Positions 22,341 through 31,339 of a stretch of 64,000 bases of DNA are shown piece by piece (the stretch's first letter is position 1; each line of letters opens with the position of its first letter). The notes under the pieces were generated by a model. It was not told the DNA's origin. It was given only the letters and a program-made list of their open reading frames with translations, and searched no databases. The position numbers and the translations under genes are program-made. The stretch comes from an uncultured Pelagibacteraceae bacterium (lineage in GTDB: Bacteria > Pseudomonadota > Alphaproteobacteria > Pelagibacterales > Pelagibacteraceae), in the NCBI GenBank assembly GCA_902570915.1, contig CACGAB010000003.1:1-64000 (forward strand). Reading direction: 5' to 3'.

Positions 22341-22948
22341 AAATATTTTTTAAATTCTTCATTTATAGACAATATATCTAGATCAACAAGACCACCAATT
22401 ACCAATTGTAGAGCAACAAGCAGGATAAACCCTAAACCCACATAAGCAATCCATAGATGTTTTTGAATATAGTTTGCAAGATAGGTTGCCATAGCACCAG
22501 TGAGAATAACTGATAATACAAGACCAAAAATCATAAAACTGAAATTACCTTTTGCAGCTCCGACTACACCAATTACATTATCAAAACTTATTGTGATATC
22601 AGCAAATAAAACTTTATACACACTTTGAATGTATGAAGGTTCTTTTGATTTTTTAGTTGGAGATTTAACTTTTTTTATCTCAAAAAGATCTTTTCTTAAA
22701 TCATTAACAATCCAAATCAGGAGTAAACCACCTAGGATTTTTATAAAATAAAATTCAAATAAATATGTAGCAAATAATGCAAAAACAATTTTAAAAATTA
22801 ATGCTCCAGCCACACCCCATAAAATAATTTGTCTTCTATTTTTTGGCGCAAAATTAGCTGCAATTAATCCAATTATAATTGCATTATCTGCTGCCAAGAT
22901 TATATCAATGAAAATAATCTGAACTAGTATGAGTGCTTCTTCTAACAA
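22337..22948 (-). CDS. TerC/YjbE-family integral membrane protein (metal exporter type)
   Basis: IIFIDIILAADNAIIIGL and FADITISFDNVIGV repeats. Confidence 0.9.
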   Translation of the reverse strand: MLEEALILVQIIFIDIILAADNAIIIGLIAANFAPKNRRQIILWGVAGALIFKIVFALFATYLFEFYFIKILGGLLLIWIVNDLRKDLFEIKKVKSPTKKSKEPSYIQSVYKVLFADITISFDNVIGVVGAAKGNFSFMIFGLVLSVILTGAMATYLANYIQKHLWIAYVGLGFILLVALQLVIGGLVDLDILSINEEFKKYF

Positions 22949-23061
22949 AGTAAGCCTATAGTATTAAATATTTTAGATTATTCAATTAAAAGTAGTATAA
23001 TTTTTTTATTGATAATTATTTTAATACATAATGAAATGCTTTTAAAAAAAATGGAGGATAA

Positions 23062-24033
23062 ATGAAATTCATAAAATACTTATTAATTATTTTAGTTTCA
23101 TCAATTTTGTCGATTAATTCTTCTTTTGCAGAAAAATGGGACATGGCGCTTGCTTATGGTGCTGGTAATTTTCATTCTGCAAATGCGACTGAATTTGCGA
23201 AAAATGTAACTGAAAAAAGTGGTGGAAAACTTACCATAGTTACTCATCCTGGAGGTTCATTATTTAAAGGTGGAGAAATCTTCAGAGCAGTGAGAACTGG
23301 TCAGGCTCAGATTGGAGAAAGATTTATGTCAGCTTTAGGTAAAGAGGACCCTTTACTGGAAGTAGACTCACAGCCATTCTTGGCAACATCTTACTCGGAT
23401 GCAATGAAATTATACAAAGCATCTAAAGCTGAGATCATTAAAGGCTTAGATGAAAAAGGTTTGGTATTTCTTTACGCTGTGCCATGGCCAGCACAAGGCT
23501 TATATAGCAAAAAGGAAATCAACTCTGTTAATGACCTTAAAGGTTTAAAGTTCAGAGCATATAATTCTGCAACAATTAGAATAGCTGAGCTAACAGGTAT
23601 GGCACCAACAAAAATTGAAGCTGCTGAAATTAGCCAAGCATTTTCTACAGGTGCTGTTGAAAGTATGATCACTTCCCCTACGACAGGAAAAAATTCTAAA
23701 ATATGGGAAAATGGTGTGAAATATTTTTATGATATAGCAGCTTGGTTCCCAAAAAATATGGTGATTGTAAATAAAGATGCTTGGAATAAACTTGATCAAT
23801 CTACAAAAGATATAGTGATGAAACAAGCAGCTTTAGCGGAAAGAAAAGGCTGGCAATTATCCAAACAAGGAAATGTTGGTGATAAAAAAGCCTTGGCTGA
23901 TGCTGGTATGGTAGTAGGTACAGTGAATGCATCTTTACAAGCTCATTTTGAAAAAGTAGGTGAGACGATGGCGAAGGAATGGTCTAAAAAAGCTGGTTCA
24001 AGAGGATCAGCTGTCTTATCTAGTTATAAATAA
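23062..24033 (+). CDS. dctP: TRAP transporter substrate-binding protein (DctP)
   Basis: Signal peptide, FRAVRTGQAQIGERF, LKGLKFRAYNSATI. Confidence 0.92.
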   Translation: MKFIKYLLIILVSSILSINSSFAEKWDMALAYGAGNFHSANATEFAKNVTEKSGGKLTIVTHPGGSLFKGGEIFRAVRTGQAQIGERFMSALGKEDPLLEVDSQPFLATSYSDAMKLYKASKAEIIKGLDEKGLVFLYAVPWPAQGLYSKKEINSVNDLKGLKFRAYNSATIRIAELTGMAPTKIEAAEISQAFSTGAVESMITSPTTGKNSKIWENGVKYFYDIAAWFPKNMVIVNKDAWNKLDQSTKDIVMKQAALAERKGWQLSKQGNVGDKKALADAGMVVGTVNASLQAHFEKVGETMAKEWSKKAGSRGSAVLSSYK

Positions 24034-24046
24034 TTATATATTAAAT

Positions 24047-24076
24047 TAAGGCCATTTATAATAATAAGTGGCCTTA
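24047..24076 (+). terminator. Intra-operon hairpin between dctP and dctQ
   Basis: TAAGGCCA (24047-24054) / TGGCCTTA (24069-24076), extendable into the loop; followed by AATTTT and the likely dctQ ATG at 24083. Confidence 0.65.
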
Positions 24077-24565
24077 AATTTTATGCTAGAGTCTTTAAAT
24101 AAGAATCTTAACAAACTTTATAAATTTTCAGGTTATATCGCTGCAATATTTTTAATTTTAGTTGCAGTTTTTATATTAATAGGTATCTCATCAAGAATAT
24201 TTGGTTTTTATATTAGAGGCCTTGCAGAATACTCTGGTTATTGTATGGCTGCAGCATCTTTTTTTGCATTAGCTTATACATTTGTTGAAAACGGTCACAT
24301 AAGAATTACTCTTTTTCTAGAAAAATTATCAGGGTTAAAAAGAAAATTTATTGAGATCTGGTGTCTAAGTGTAGCAACTTTTTTTTCAGGTTACTTAGCA
24401 TTTTATTTTATTAAGATGTTAATTATTTCGTATAAATTTCAAGAAAGAAGTGAGGGTGCAGACGAGATTTTAATTTGGATTCCTCAGTCGAGTGTAGCCC
24501 TTGGTTCTTCTATTTTCTTTATCTGTGTTTTTCATCAACTTATTTTGATATTTAAAAAAAGTTAA
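24068..24565 (+). CDS. dctQ: TRAP transporter small permease (DctQ); probable true start ATG 24083
   Basis: Four TM helices, position between dctP and dctM; the GTG at 24068 lies within the hairpin. Confidence 0.88.
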   Translation: MALNFMLESLNKNLNKLYKFSGYIAAIFLILVAVFILIGISSRIFGFYIRGLAEYSGYCMAAASFFALAYTFVENGHIRITLFLEKLSGLKRKFIEIWCLSVATFFSGYLAFYFIKMLIISYKFQERSEGADEILIWIPQSSVALGSSIFFICVFHQLILIFKKS

Positions 24566-25876
24566 ATGGCTGAAATCTTCTTAATAATATTTTTTATTAG
24601 TGTTTTATTGTTTTTTCTTGGTTCTGGTATTTGGGTAGCCTTAAGCATGATTGGAGTATCTGCAATAGGTATGATGTTATTTACATCAAGACCAGTTGGA
24701 GATGCAATGGCAACAACAATATGGGGTACTTCATCATCATGGACACTTACAGCATTACCTTTGTTTGTCTGGATGGGAGAAATTTTATTTAGAACAAGAC
24801 TTTCTGAGAATTTGTTTAAAGGTTTATCTCCGTGGATGCAAAAATTACCCGGAGGTTTAATTCACGTAAATGTAGTCGGTTGTGCTTTATTTGCTGCAAT
24901 TTCAGGTTCCTCTGCAGCCACAGTTGCAACTGTAGGGAAGATGTCTATACCCGAGTTAAGAAAAAGAAATTATCCTGAGAAAATTTTACTGGGTAGTCTT
25001 GCTGGTTCTGGAACACTAGGCTTATTGATACCTCCATCAATAATTTTGATTATTTATGGAGTGACTGTTCAAGAGTCTATTGCAAAATTATTTATAGCGG
25101 GAATCTTACCCGGGATAATGATTGCGTTGATTTTTATGTCATATGTTATTTTCTGGTCTTTAATAAACAAAAAACAAATGCCCAAAATTATTGAGGAATA
25201 TTCAATTTTTGAAAAGATAAAAAGATCTAAACAACTTTTACCTGTAATTTTTTTAATTTCTGCAGTTATAGGTTCAATATATACCGGTATAGCTACTGCA
25301 ACTGAGGCGGCATCCTTGGGAGTTGTTGGAGCTTTAATTTTGTCTTATTTTCAAAAAAGTTTAACTTTAGAAACTTTTAAAACATCCCTATTAGGGGCAA
25401 CAAAAACATCCTGCATGATTGCATTTATCTTAGCAGGCTCAACTTTCCTATCTTTAGCAATGGGTTTTACAGGTTTACCTAGAAACTTGGCTGTGTGGAT
25501 TCAAAATATGGATTTATCTCCTTATGTATTAATTTTTGTTTTAATGATTTTTTATATAATTTTAGGGATGTTTCTTGACGGTATCTCGGCAGTAGTATTG
25601 ACGATGGCTATTATAGAACCAATGATTAGACAAGCGGGTTTTGACATGATTTGGTTTGGTATATTCTTAGTTATCGTTGTAGAGATGGCCCAAATAACAC
25701 CACCTGTGGGTTTTAATTTATTTGTTTTGCAAGGTATGGCAAATAAAGACATGGGCTATATTGCTCGAAGTGCGTTTCCATTATTTTTGTTAATGGTTCT
25801 AGCAGTTATATTAGTTGTGATTTTCCCAGAGATTGCTTTGTGGCTACCGGAGCAGATGATTAAAAATATTAATTAA
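24566..25876 (+). CDS. dctM: TRAP transporter large permease (DctM)
   Basis: GSSAATVATVGKMSIPELRKRNY, LLIPPSI, GMFLDGISAVVLT. Confidence 0.95.
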   Translation: MAEIFLIIFFISVLLFFLGSGIWVALSMIGVSAIGMMLFTSRPVGDAMATTIWGTSSSWTLTALPLFVWMGEILFRTRLSENLFKGLSPWMQKLPGGLIHVNVVGCALFAAISGSSAATVATVGKMSIPELRKRNYPEKILLGSLAGSGTLGLLIPPSIILIIYGVTVQESIAKLFIAGILPGIMIALIFMSYVIFWSLINKKQMPKIIEEYSIFEKIKRSKQLLPVIFLISAVIGSIYTGIATATEAASLGVVGALILSYFQKSLTLETFKTSLLGATKTSCMIAFILAGSTFLSLAMGFTGLPRNLAVWIQNMDLSPYVLIFVLMIFYIILGMFLDGISAVVLTMAIIEPMIRQAGFDMIWFGIFLVIVVEMAQITPPVGFNLFVLQGMANKDMGYIARSAFPLFLLMVLAVILVVIFPEIALWLPEQMIKNIN

Positions 25877-26370
25877 TATTTAGAAACTTTTTCCCCAGCT
25901 ATAATTGCTTTCAGGTCATCGTACTCTTTACAATCGCAACCTTTTAAAACTTCTAATCTTTCAATTGCAAGATTATGTCTATTTGTTGCTACGTAAAGTT
26001 CACCTAAATATTCATTAATACCAATGTGGTAAGGACTGATAGCCAAACCTTGAAGATAATATTTCTCTCCATTTTCAAAATCACCTAATTTTCTAGATGT
26101 GAAGCCTAAATAATTCAAAGTATCTGGTTTATTTGGTTTTTTATTATTTGATTTAATTAAAAGTTTAAAAGCTTTTTCATAGTTAGACTTAGCTTTATCA
26201 CTTTTACCTTTTTTCTCATTTTTTTTAGCAGTCTTAATTAATTTAACAGCCTTTTCATAATTTGATTTTGTTGCAGTTCCACCACTACTGCTGTCACTCG
26301 ATCCAGCTGAATAAGAATTAGTTGTTAAAGCTAAGGACAACAAAAGTGTAAAAAATATTTTTTTAATCAT
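25873..26370 (-). CDS. Exported TPR-repeat protein
   Basis: Signal peptide, repeated SNYEKA.KL.. and TPR motifs. Confidence 0.65.
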   Translation of the reverse strand: MIKKIFFTLLLSLALTTNSYSAGSSDSSSGGTATKSNYEKAVKLIKTAKKNEKKGKSDKAKSNYEKAFKLLIKSNNKKPNKPDTLNYLGFTSRKLGDFENGEKYYLQGLAISPYHIGINEYLGELYVATNRHNLAIERLEVLKGCDCKEYDDLKAIIAGEKVSKY

Positions 26371-27166
26371 TTTTAAATTTACTCATATTATTTAAAGTTT
26401 TTAACTTAAGTCCATTATCCAGCAAGATTTGCTTAATCGATCTAGCAGTAGTCAATGAACTAGTATTGTCACCATGTATACAAACAGAGTCGATTTCACA
26501 AGGTATTTGCTTTCCACTGTGACAATTAAGCGACTGATTTTTAACCATACTTAAAACGTGTATTTTTGCTTGCTCTGGATCTGTAATTAATGCATGAGGT
26601 TTTTTTCGGGAGACAAGATTACCGTCGTCCTCATAATTTCTGTCCGCAAATATCTCGCAAGCTATTTTCATATCAAGTTTTTTTGCAGCTTCCTCCATTT
26701 TAGATCCTGTTGGAACCAAATAAATCAAATCTTTGCTAATTCCTTTAATACTTTTTGCAAGTATTGTTGCTAAATCAATATTTTCACATGCCATATTATT
26801 TAAAGCTCCATGAGGCTTGATATGTGTAACGTTTTCTCCTTGTTCTAATGCTAATTTTTGAAGAATCTCGTATTGATCCATAATAAGTTTTTCAATTTCT
26901 GTGTCAGATAAATTCATTCTTTCTCTTCCAAAATTTTCTGGATCATTGAAAGATGGATGCGCACCAATACTTACACCATTTTTTTTTGATATTTCTATGA
27001 CTTGGCACATAGTTTCCTTATCACCAGCATGGTACCCACAAGCAACATTTGCAGAATTAACTATTTCCAATAATTCTGGATCATGTTTATTTGAATGATG
27101 TTTTGATTTTTCGCCTAAATCACAATTTATATTAATTTCCATAGTCATAAGTGTTAAGTATATCAT
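26363..27166 (-). CDS. pxpA: 5-oxoprolinase subunit PxpA (LamB/YcsF family); likely start at an internal ATG (MEININCD)
   Basis: ININCDLGE, NVACGYHAGD, IGAHPSFND, FADRNYEDDGNLVSR. Confidence 0.95.
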   Translation of the reverse strand: MIYLTLMTMEININCDLGEKSKHHSNKHDPELLEIVNSANVACGYHAGDKETMCQVIEISKKNGVSIGAHPSFNDPENFGRERMNLSDTEIEKLIMDQYEILQKLALEQGENVTHIKPHGALNNMACENIDLATILAKSIKGISKDLIYLVPTGSKMEEAAKKLDMKIACEIFADRNYEDDGNLVSRKKPHALITDPEQAKIHVLSMVKNQSLNCHSGKQIPCEIDSVCIHGDNTSSLTTARSIKQILLDNGLKLKTLNNMSKFKND

Positions 27167-27175
27167 GGCATGATA
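27161..27175. promoter_or_regulatory. Perfect 15-bp palindrome between divergent pxpA and pxpB
   Basis: TATCATG-G-CATGATA, contains the upstream-most pxpA-side CAT and the pxpB ATG. Confidence 0.4.
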
Positions 27176-27844
27176 AAAAATATATTAAATCTTGGTGACG
27201 CGGCATTATATTGTGACTTTGGTAAAGAGATAAATAGAGAAACTAATACTCAAGTAATTAGATATTTCAAAAGTATTCAGAAAGAAAACATAGTATCAAT
27301 AAATAATTTATCTCCCTCTTATAATAAATTAATAATTTCTTTTGATTTAAAAAAAACGAATTTTAAAGATTTAAAAAAGTTAATAGAAAACCTTGATATT
27401 ACGAATGAAGATGATCTAGAAAATAAAAAAATTGAAGTTCCAGTGTGTTGTGACGAAAATTTTGCTTTAGATATAGTGAGATTGGAAAACAAACTTAATC
27501 TTAAAAGAGAAAAAATTTATGAAAATTTTTTTAGTAAAGAATTCTTTTGTTATATGACAGGTTTTATTGCGGGAATGCCTTTTTTAGGGGATTTATCTAA
27601 AAATATGAGAGCAAAGCGTCTAGAAACACCCAGAGTTAGGGTTCCAAAAGGATCAGTAGCATTGACTGAACAGTTTGCAAATATTTATACTTTCGAAAGT
27701 CCAGGTGGATGGAATGTTATTGGTAATAGCCCATTAAGAATATTCGATAGCTCAAAAGAAGAAAGCCCAAATTTAATAAATCCAGGTGATATTGTTTTAT
27801 TTAAAGAAATATCAAAAAATCAATATGAAAATTATAATGAGTAA
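27170..27844 (+). CDS. pxpB: 5-oxoprolinase subunit PxpB
   Basis: YMTGFIAGMPFLGDL, PRVRVPKGSVALTEQFANIYTFESPGGWNVIG. Confidence 0.93.
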   Translation: MIKNILNLGDAALYCDFGKEINRETNTQVIRYFKSIQKENIVSINNLSPSYNKLIISFDLKKTNFKDLKKLIENLDITNEDDLENKKIEVPVCCDENFALDIVRLENKLNLKREKIYENFFSKEFFCYMTGFIAGMPFLGDLSKNMRAKRLETPRVRVPKGSVALTEQFANIYTFESPGGWNVIGNSPLRIFDSSKEESPNLINPGDIVLFKEISKNQYENYNE

Positions 27845-28784
27845 AAATTATTTTCAAGTTATCAGGGCAGGAATTCACACTACTTTTCAAGATGAGGGTC
27901 GAAAAAATCTTTACCATGTTGGAATTCCTTTTAGTGGAGCAATGGATAAAAGAAATTATTTATTATCAAATAAACTTGTTGGTAATAAGATAAATTCACC
28001 TGTTTTAGAATTTGCGTACCAAGGACCTTTACTAAAATATTTTGGAAATAAAATTAATATTGCGATCACAGGTGATGTAAATTTTCGGATTAAAAAAAAA
28101 GATATAACTATTGATGGTAACTGCTATCAATCTTTAAATTTAGAAGATGGTGATGAAGTAGATATTTTATCTACCAATAAGTCTGTGTATGGATATTTAG
28201 CTATTGGTGGTCAAATAGACTTAAAATATCAATGGTCAAGTTGTTCTATAAATACAAAAGCTAGTATTGGTGCAAATGATGGTAAAAAATTTGAAAACGA
28301 ACAAGTGATAAATATTTCAAAATTAAATAATCACTCAGTGGAAAAAAAATTAAATTATATAAATACTAAAATAGAAAATATTAGAATAATTAAAGGAACA
28401 AATTTTGATTATTTTTCAGATAAAGGAAAAAGAATCTTTCTAGAAAAAGTATTTATTGTTTCAAAGTTAACTGATCGTATGGGTATGAGATTAGAGGGAC
28501 CGAAAATAGAAAATGTTATTGATACCAACATTAAATCAGAAGGATTAATAAAAGGAGTAATACAAGTACCTGCTGATGGTAATCCTATTGTTATGCTTTC
28601 AGACCATGGGACCATAGGAGGCTATCCAAAGATAGGAGTGGTAATAAGTGCCGATTACGACAAATTAGTTCAACTATCACCAGGATCTAAAATAAAGTTT
28701 AAGCAAGTTGATTTATCTAGCGCAGAGAATTTATTTAAGTTATATGACTTAGAAACTCAAAATTTAATTTCTCAAATTGAATGA
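27837..28784 (+). CDS. pxpC: 5-oxoprolinase subunit PxpC (biotin-dependent carboxylase-like)
   Basis: VIRAGIHTTFQDEGR, GVPFSGAMD-like GIPFSGAMDKRN, SEGLIKGVIQVPADGNPIVMLSDHGTIGGYPKIG; start set at 27837 where it overlaps the pxpB end. Confidence 0.93.
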   Translation: MSKNYFQVIRAGIHTTFQDEGRKNLYHVGIPFSGAMDKRNYLLSNKLVGNKINSPVLEFAYQGPLLKYFGNKINIAITGDVNFRIKKKDITIDGNCYQSLNLEDGDEVDILSTNKSVYGYLAIGGQIDLKYQWSSCSINTKASIGANDGKKFENEQVINISKLNNHSVEKKLNYINTKIENIRIIKGTNFDYFSDKGKRIFLEKVFIVSKLTDRMGMRLEGPKIENVIDTNIKSEGLIKGVIQVPADGNPIVMLSDHGTIGGYPKIGVVISADYDKLVQLSPGSKIKFKQVDLSSAENLFKLYDLETQNLISQIE

Positions 28785-29653
28785 ACATAATCAAAAAAAT
28801 ACCTGGACCTATTCTAGTTTTTTTTGGTGCTGTAAGCTTAAGTTTTGGAGGATTAATTGTTAAGTCTTTTGAGGGCTCAACGCTATGGCAAATTTTATTT
28901 TGGCGATCATTTTTCTTTATAATTGTTGTTAGTTTTTTTCTTTTGTTCACTTATAAAAAAAAATTTTTTAGTGCTTTAACCAAATCTGGGATTCCTGGAT
29001 TTGTTGGTGGAGCTATTTTATCTTTGGGTTTTGCTAGTTATGTGTTTGCTATGTATGAAACTACTGTGGCAAATACAAATTTTATTATTCAAACACAAAC
29101 TCTTTTTTTGGCAATATTTGGTTATGTTTTTTTGAAGGAGACAATATCTAGACTCACTTTTTTTTGTATATTTCTTGCTATCACAGGTATTTTTTTGATG
29201 CTTGGAACTTCAATTTCTCCTGGCGAAATGACAGGCAATCTTGTGGCATTTGTAATGCCAATCTCTTTTGCAATTTTAATATTAATAGTAAGAAAGTTTC
29301 CTGAAGTTGATATGATTCCACTTCAATTAGTGGCAGGTATATTTGCAATGATAATTGGATTATTAATGTCTCCAACAATAATTATATCTTCGAAAGATAT
29401 TTTTTTGGGGTTTTTAGCAGGTTTTTTTCAATTAGGTTTTGGTTTTATACTTATTACAATTGGGGCAAGGTCAACTCCTTCAGCTTTTGTTGGTATAATA
29501 ATGTTAACAGAAGCTGTTCTGGGTCCATTGTGGGCCTGGATGTTCGCAAATGAGAATCCGCCTTTGTTTGTTTTAATTGGAGGTTCAATAGTTATTACTG
29601 CAGTCATTTTGCAGTTTTTGAATAAATTTTTAACTAAAAAGAAAGCATATTAA
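28781..29653 (+). CDS. EamA/DMT superfamily permease
   Basis: Ten-TM DMT pattern; overlaps pxpC stop. Confidence 0.85.
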   Translation: MNIIKKIPGPILVFFGAVSLSFGGLIVKSFEGSTLWQILFWRSFFFIIVVSFFLLFTYKKKFFSALTKSGIPGFVGGAILSLGFASYVFAMYETTVANTNFIIQTQTLFLAIFGYVFLKETISRLTFFCIFLAITGIFLMLGTSISPGEMTGNLVAFVMPISFAILILIVRKFPEVDMIPLQLVAGIFAMIIGLLMSPTIIISSKDIFLGFLAGFFQLGFGFILITIGARSTPSAFVGIIMLTEAVLGPLWAWMFANENPPLFVLIGGSIVITAVILQFLNKFLTKKKAY

Positions 29654-29693
29654 ACATTTATGTTTATATTAATTTGTGATATAGAGGGATTAA

Positions 29694-29771
29694 TTACGGG
29701 AGAGACTATAAAATTTTTGTAGCGCCGAAGGAGCAACCACCCAGGAATCTCTCAGGCAAAATGGACCGTAA
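29694..29771 (+). promoter_or_regulatory. Glycine riboswitch aptamer 1
   Basis: P1 TTACGG/CCGTAA (29694-29699 / 29766-29771), GGAGAG, GCGCCGAAGGAGCAA, CTCTCAGGCAAAATGGACCG. Confidence 0.95.
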
Positions 29772-29772
29772 C

Positions 29773-29857
29773 ATATTAACTCTGGAAAGAGATTAAATTC
29801 TCGCCGAAGGAGCAAAACTCTCAGGCAAATATACAGATGGGTAAAAAGAGTTAATAT
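29773..29857 (+). promoter_or_regulatory. Glycine riboswitch aptamer 2 plus expression platform reaching the gcvT start codon
   Basis: CTCTGGAAAGAG, CGCCGAAGGAGCAAAACTCTCAGGCAAA; ATATTAACTCT/AGAGTTAATAT 11-bp complement. Confidence 0.92.
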
Positions 29858-30959
29858 GGATACAAAAAAAACATCGCTTTATCAATTGCATCAGGACAGC
29901 AAAGCAAAATTTGTAGAATTTGCAGGATATCAAATGCCAATTCAATATTCTGAGGGTATTGTTGAAGAACATAAGTTCACCAGAAACCATTCTGGTATTT
30001 TTGATGTTTCGCATATGGGTCAATTATTTATCTATGGTCAAAAGGATTTAGTTGAAGATTTAGAGAGAATTTTTCCATTAGACTTAAAAAATTTAAAACT
30101 AAACCACTCAAAATATAGTTTTTTAATGAGTGACAATGCCGGAATTTATGATGATCTGATTATTACCAAAATCAAAGATGGCTTTTTAATAATTCTAAAT
30201 GCTGCTTGTAAAGAAAATGATTATAAAATTTTAAAGAGACTATTAAATGATAAATATAAAATGATTTTGGATGAAGAAAGATCTCTAATTGCAATCCAAG
30301 GACCTAAATCTGTAGAAATTTTAAAGAGTGTTATTCAAGGTGTTGAAAATTTAAATTTCATGTCAGGTAATTGGTTTACACTGGATGATTACAATATTTA
30401 TGTTACAAGATCAGGATACACTGGTGAAGATGGTTTCGAGGTATCATTAACTAATGAATTTGCTGACAAGTTTACAAGAAGATTAATTGATAAAGGTGCA
30501 AAATTAATCGGTCTTGGAGCACGAGATACTTTAAGATTGGAAGCTGGTCTATGCCTATATGGTCATGAATTAAGTAAAGACAAGACTCCGGTTGAGGCAA
30601 ATTTAAAATGGGCAATTTCAAAAGATAGAATCTTAAAAGGAAACTTTATTGGATCAGATATAATTACTAAACAAATAAATAATGGAGTGAATAAGATAAG
30701 GGTAGGGATAAAACCAGAGGGAAGAATAATTGCTAGAGAGAAAACTAAAATATATAGTGAATCTAATTTAGAAATTGGTGAAATAACAAGTGGAACATTT
30801 GGACCAAGTGTTAACGGCCCTGTAGCCATGGGATACGTAGAAAATGAATTTTCTAAAAAAAATACTAAAATATTTTTAGAGGTTAGAGGTAAAAAACATC
30901 CAGCTACAATTTGTGGTTTGCCTTTTTATAAAAAAAGTTATGTAAAAGGAGTTAATTAA
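29856..30959 (+). CDS. gcvT: Glycine cleavage system T protein (aminomethyltransferase)
   Basis: [38 protein letters not shown]. Confidence 0.97.
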   Translation: MDTKKTSLYQLHQDSKAKFVEFAGYQMPIQYSEGIVEEHKFTRNHSGIFDVSHMGQLFIYGQKDLVEDLERIFPLDLKNLKLNHSKYSFLMSDNAGIYDDLIITKIKDGFLIILNAACKENDYKILKRLLNDKYKMILDEERSLIAIQGPKSVEILKSVIQGVENLNFMSGNWFTLDDYNIYVTRSGYTGEDGFEVSLTNEFADKFTRRLIDKGAKLIGLGARDTLRLEAGLCLYGHELSKDKTPVEANLKWAISKDRILKGNFIGSDIITKQINNGVNKIRVGIKPEGRIIAREKTKIYSESNLEIGEITSGTFGPSVNGPVAMGYVENEFSKKNTKIFLEVRGKKHPATICGLPFYKKSYVKGVN

Positions 30960-31339
30960 TGAGTGAAGTAAAATTTTCTAAAGAACACGAGTGGATTAAA
31001 TTAGAGGGAGATATAGCCACTATTGGGATAACTAAGCATGCAACAGAAATGCTCGGGGATATAGTTTTTGCGGAACTCCCAGAAAAAGGATCTAATGTAG
31101 AAAAAGATGGAACAGCAGGGGTAGTGGAGTCTACAAAAGCTGCAAGCGATGTATACACACCGGTAAGTGGCGAGGTTGTTGATTTAAATCAATCTATTGT
31201 TGATGACCCATCAAAAATAAACCAGGATCCAGAAAGCTCTGCCTGGTTCTTTAAATTAAAAATTAAAGATAAATCAGAGATGGATACTTTAATGAATAAA
31301 GATGAATATGATAAATTTGCAAAGGAGAGCTCCGCATAA
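30959..31339 (+). CDS. gcvH: Glycine cleavage system H protein
   Basis: [34 protein letters not shown] lipoyl site. Confidence 0.97.
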   Translation: MSEVKFSKEHEWIKLEGDIATIGITKHATEMLGDIVFAELPEKGSNVEKDGTAGVVESTKAASDVYTPVSGEVVDLNQSIVDDPSKINQDPESSAWFFKLKIKDKSEMDTLMNKDEYDKFAKESSA

